Shown here: positions 7,299-8,669 of the stretch, in pieces
How positions within the stretch are numbered: the stretch's first letter is position 1
How the letters are laid out: every line of letters starts with the position of its first letter
NCBI GenBank assembly: GCA_013823505.1
Contig: PNMH01000124.1
Span: 1 to 8,669, forward strand
Direction of reading: 5' to 3'
Source of the DNA: Polaromonas sp.
GTDB taxonomy: Bacteria > Pseudomonadota > Gammaproteobacteria > Burkholderiales > Burkholderiaceae
DNA length: 8,669 nt
The notes under the pieces: model-generated
Seen by the model: only the letters and a program-made list of their open reading frames with translations
What the model was told of the DNA's origin: nothing
Databases searched by the model: none
Program-made: the position numbers and the translations under genes

Positions 7299-8390
7299 TC
7301 AGGTTTCCTTGGAAATCTTGATGCTCGGAAACTTGTTGGAAAAGTCTTTGGCCTTGGCCGCGATCTTGATCGCCAGCTGGCGCGCAACCGACTTGTACAG
7401 ACCGGCGATCTCGCCCTCGGGGTCGGCCACCACCGTGGGCATGCCGCTGTCGGCCTGCACGCGGATGCTCATGTTCAGCGGCAGGGCGCCGAGGTAGTCC
7501 ATACCATATTCGGCGGCCATGTTCTTGCCGCCGTCCGCGCCGAAGATGTGCTCCACATGGCCGCATTTTTCGCACACGTGCACCGCCATGTTTTCCACGA
7601 TGCCCAGGATGGGCACACCCACCTTCTCGAACATCTTGATGCCCTTGCGCGCGTCGAGCAGGGCGATGTCTTGCGGCGTGGTCACGATCACCGCGCCGGT
7701 GAGCGGCACGCGCTGGCTCAGGGTGAGCTGGATGTCGCCGGTGCCCGGGGGCATGTCGACGATCAAATAGTCGAGGTCTTTCCAGTTGGTCTGGCGCAGC
7801 AACTGCTCCAGCGCCTGCGTGGCCATGGGGCCGCGCCAGATCATGGCTTCGTCGCGGTCGATCAGAAATCCGATCGAGATCACCTGCACGCCGTAATTCT
7901 CCAGCGGCTCCATGGTCTGGCCGTCCGCGCTCTCGGGCCGGCCCTCCACACCCATCATCATGGGCTGGCTGGGGCCATAGATGTCGGCGTCCAGGATGCC
8001 GACCTTGGCGCCTTCGGCCGACAAGGCCAGCGCGAGGTTGACCGCCGTGGTGCTCTTGCCCACCCCGCCCTTGCCCGAGGCCACGGCAATGATGTTCTTC
8101 ACATTGGGCATGACCTGCACACCGCGCTGCACCGCGTGCGCCGTGATCTTCATGGTCATGTTGACCGACACGTTGTCCACCCCCGCCACGCTCTTGGCCG
8201 CAGCGATCAGGGCCTTGCGGAACACCGGCATCTGGCTCTTGGCCGGGTAGCCCAGTTCGACATCGAAAGACACATCGCCGTCGGTGGATTGCAGGTTCTT
8301 CAGCGCCTTGCTGGAGACAAAGTCGCGTCCGGTGTTCGGATCGATGACGGCTTGCAGCGCGGTCAGCAGCGCCTGGGAATCAACGGACAT
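7299..8390 (-). CDS. mrp: Mrp/ApbC family iron-sulfur cluster carrier P-loop ATPase
   Basis: The 363-aa protein has the full bacterial Mrp layout: an N-terminal MIP18/DUF59-like domain (about 6-85) and a P-loop domain starting near 98. The deviant Walker A GKGGVGKST is at 106-114, the switch-like DADIYGPSQP at 134-143, and Walker B in DYLIVDMPPGTGD at 207-219. The Cys pair C273-E-K-C276, which in the family holds a bridging Fe-S cluster between two subunits, is intact. Members bind and transfer Fe-S clusters to cytoplasmic apoproteins. The ATG at 8388-8390 was chosen over an in-frame one 24 codons upstream because MSVDSQALLTALQAV starts the conserved domain; GGAG at 8401-8404 is a somewhat distant ribosome binding site. 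It is divergent from metG. Confidence 0.95.
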   Translation of the reverse strand: MSVDSQALLTALQAVIDPNTGRDFVSSKALKNLQSTDGDVSFDVELGYPAKSQMPVFRKALIAAAKSVAGVDNVSVNMTMKITAHAVQRGVQVMPNVKNIIAVASGKGGVGKSTTAVNLALALSAEGAKVGILDADIYGPSQPMMMGVEGRPESADGQTMEPLENYGVQVISIGFLIDRDEAMIWRGPMATQALEQLLRQTNWKDLDYLIVDMPPGTGDIQLTLSQRVPLTGAVIVTTPQDIALLDARKGIKMFEKVGVPILGIVENMAVHVCEKCGHVEHIFGADGGKNMAAEYGMDYLGALPLNMSIRVQADSGMPTVVADPEGEIAGLYKSVARQLAIKIAAKAKDFSNKFPSIKISKET

Positions 8391-8546
8391 GGGGAACTGG
8401 CTCCAGAGGGGGTGGGGGTATCGGGTCTCAAGGACGGGCTGAAGTCTAACGCCCCACCCCAACCGGGGTCATTCACACAATCGCCATGAGGACATCGACA
8501 AGCCGACGCCCTAAAATCGCGGGTTCCCCAGAAGAAAGCCCATCCC
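8391..8546. promoter_or_regulatory. Divergent mrp/metG intergenic region
   Basis: This 156-bp gap carries the metG promoter candidate. For mrp there is only a weak minus-strand candidate: ATGACC (8468-8473) and TAGACT (8444-8449), 18 bp apart, each four of six consensus matches. The mrp leader is rich in C and G runs. No operator-like repeat stands out. Confidence 0.4.
8489..8517 (+). promoter_or_regulatory. Promoter candidate of metG
   Basis: AGGACA (8489-8494) and TAAAAT (8512-8517) are separated by 17 bp; the -10 matches consensus at five of six positions and the -35 at four. Transcription would start near 8524, leaving a short leader of about 23 nt before the metG ATG. Confidence 0.6.
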
Positions 8547-8669
8547 ATGAGCCAGCGACGCCTGTTCGTCACCACCGCCCTGCCCTACGCCAACGGCAAC
8601 TTCCACATCGGCCACATCATGGAATACATCCAGGCCGACATCTGGGTGCGGTTCCAGCGCATGCAGGGC
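8547..8669 (+). CDS. metG: Methionyl-tRNA synthetase, N-terminal fragment
   Basis: The first 41 codons are present and the gene runs off the right edge. The protein starts [20 protein letters not shown] and carries the class I HIGH signature at residues 20-23 followed by [15 protein letters not shown], as in bacterial MetG. It charges tRNA-Met with methionine in the cytoplasm. The leader has only a weak purine stretch (AGAAGAAAG, 8530-8538) as ribosome binding site. The divergent pairing with mrp is familiar in Burkholderiales. Confidence 0.93.
   Translation, partial: MSQRRLFVTTALPYANGNFHIGHIMEYIQADIWVRFQRMQG

Noticed and set aside
7548..8489. 313-residue plus-strand open frame opposite mrp
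   Set aside because: Antisense shadow of mrp with His/Gly-rich biased composition.

Overview
The window is a GC-rich segment of a betaproteobacterial chromosome. The gene set, the codon use and the divergent mrp/metG pair suggest Burkholderiales, probably Comamonadaceae such as Hydrogenophaga; the genus is an inference. About 6.2 kb is one end of an aerobic benzoyl-CoA ('box') benzoate degradation locus. The rest is ordinary flanking chromosome.

Layout: (1) 1-61, minus strand: the first codons of boxB (benzoyl-CoA 2,3-epoxidase, oxygenase subunit). (2) 166-1875, minus: boxC (dihydrodiol-CoA lyase). (3) 1988-2938, minus: boxR, a regulator with an XRE helix-turn-helix and a shikimate-kinase-like domain. 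(4) 2939-3114: the divergent control region. (5) 3115-4689, plus: boxD (3,4-dehydroadipyl-CoA semialdehyde dehydrogenase). (6) 4720-6285, plus: bclA (benzoate-CoA ligase). (7) 6301-7155, minus: a two-domain GNAT acetyltransferase, convergent with bclA. (8) 7299-8390, minus: mrp/apbC, an Fe-S carrier P-loop ATPase followed by an intrinsic terminator. (9) 8547-8669, plus: the start of metG. Every intergenic gap is under 300 bp.

Pathway: BclA activates benzoate to benzoyl-CoA. BoxA/BoxB (BoxA lies outside the window) epoxidise it. BoxC hydrolytically opens the ring with loss of formate, and BoxD oxidises the resulting semialdehyde-CoA to 3,4-dehydroadipyl-CoA, which enters beta-oxidation-like steps. 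BoxR is expected to sense benzoyl-CoA.

The most informative non-coding signal is a pair of near-identical TGCA-N6-TGCA palindromes flanking boxR. One (3013-3026) is in the boxR/boxD divergent region. The other (1981-1994) abuts the -35 of a very good sigma70-type promoter for boxCB and overlaps the boxR stop codon. The boxC leader can also fold into a hairpin that holds its ribosome binding site, and boxD has no visible Shine-Dalgarno. I see no mobile element, CRISPR, tRNA, rRNA or novel defence-like system. The possible novelty here is regulatory, not a new gene system.
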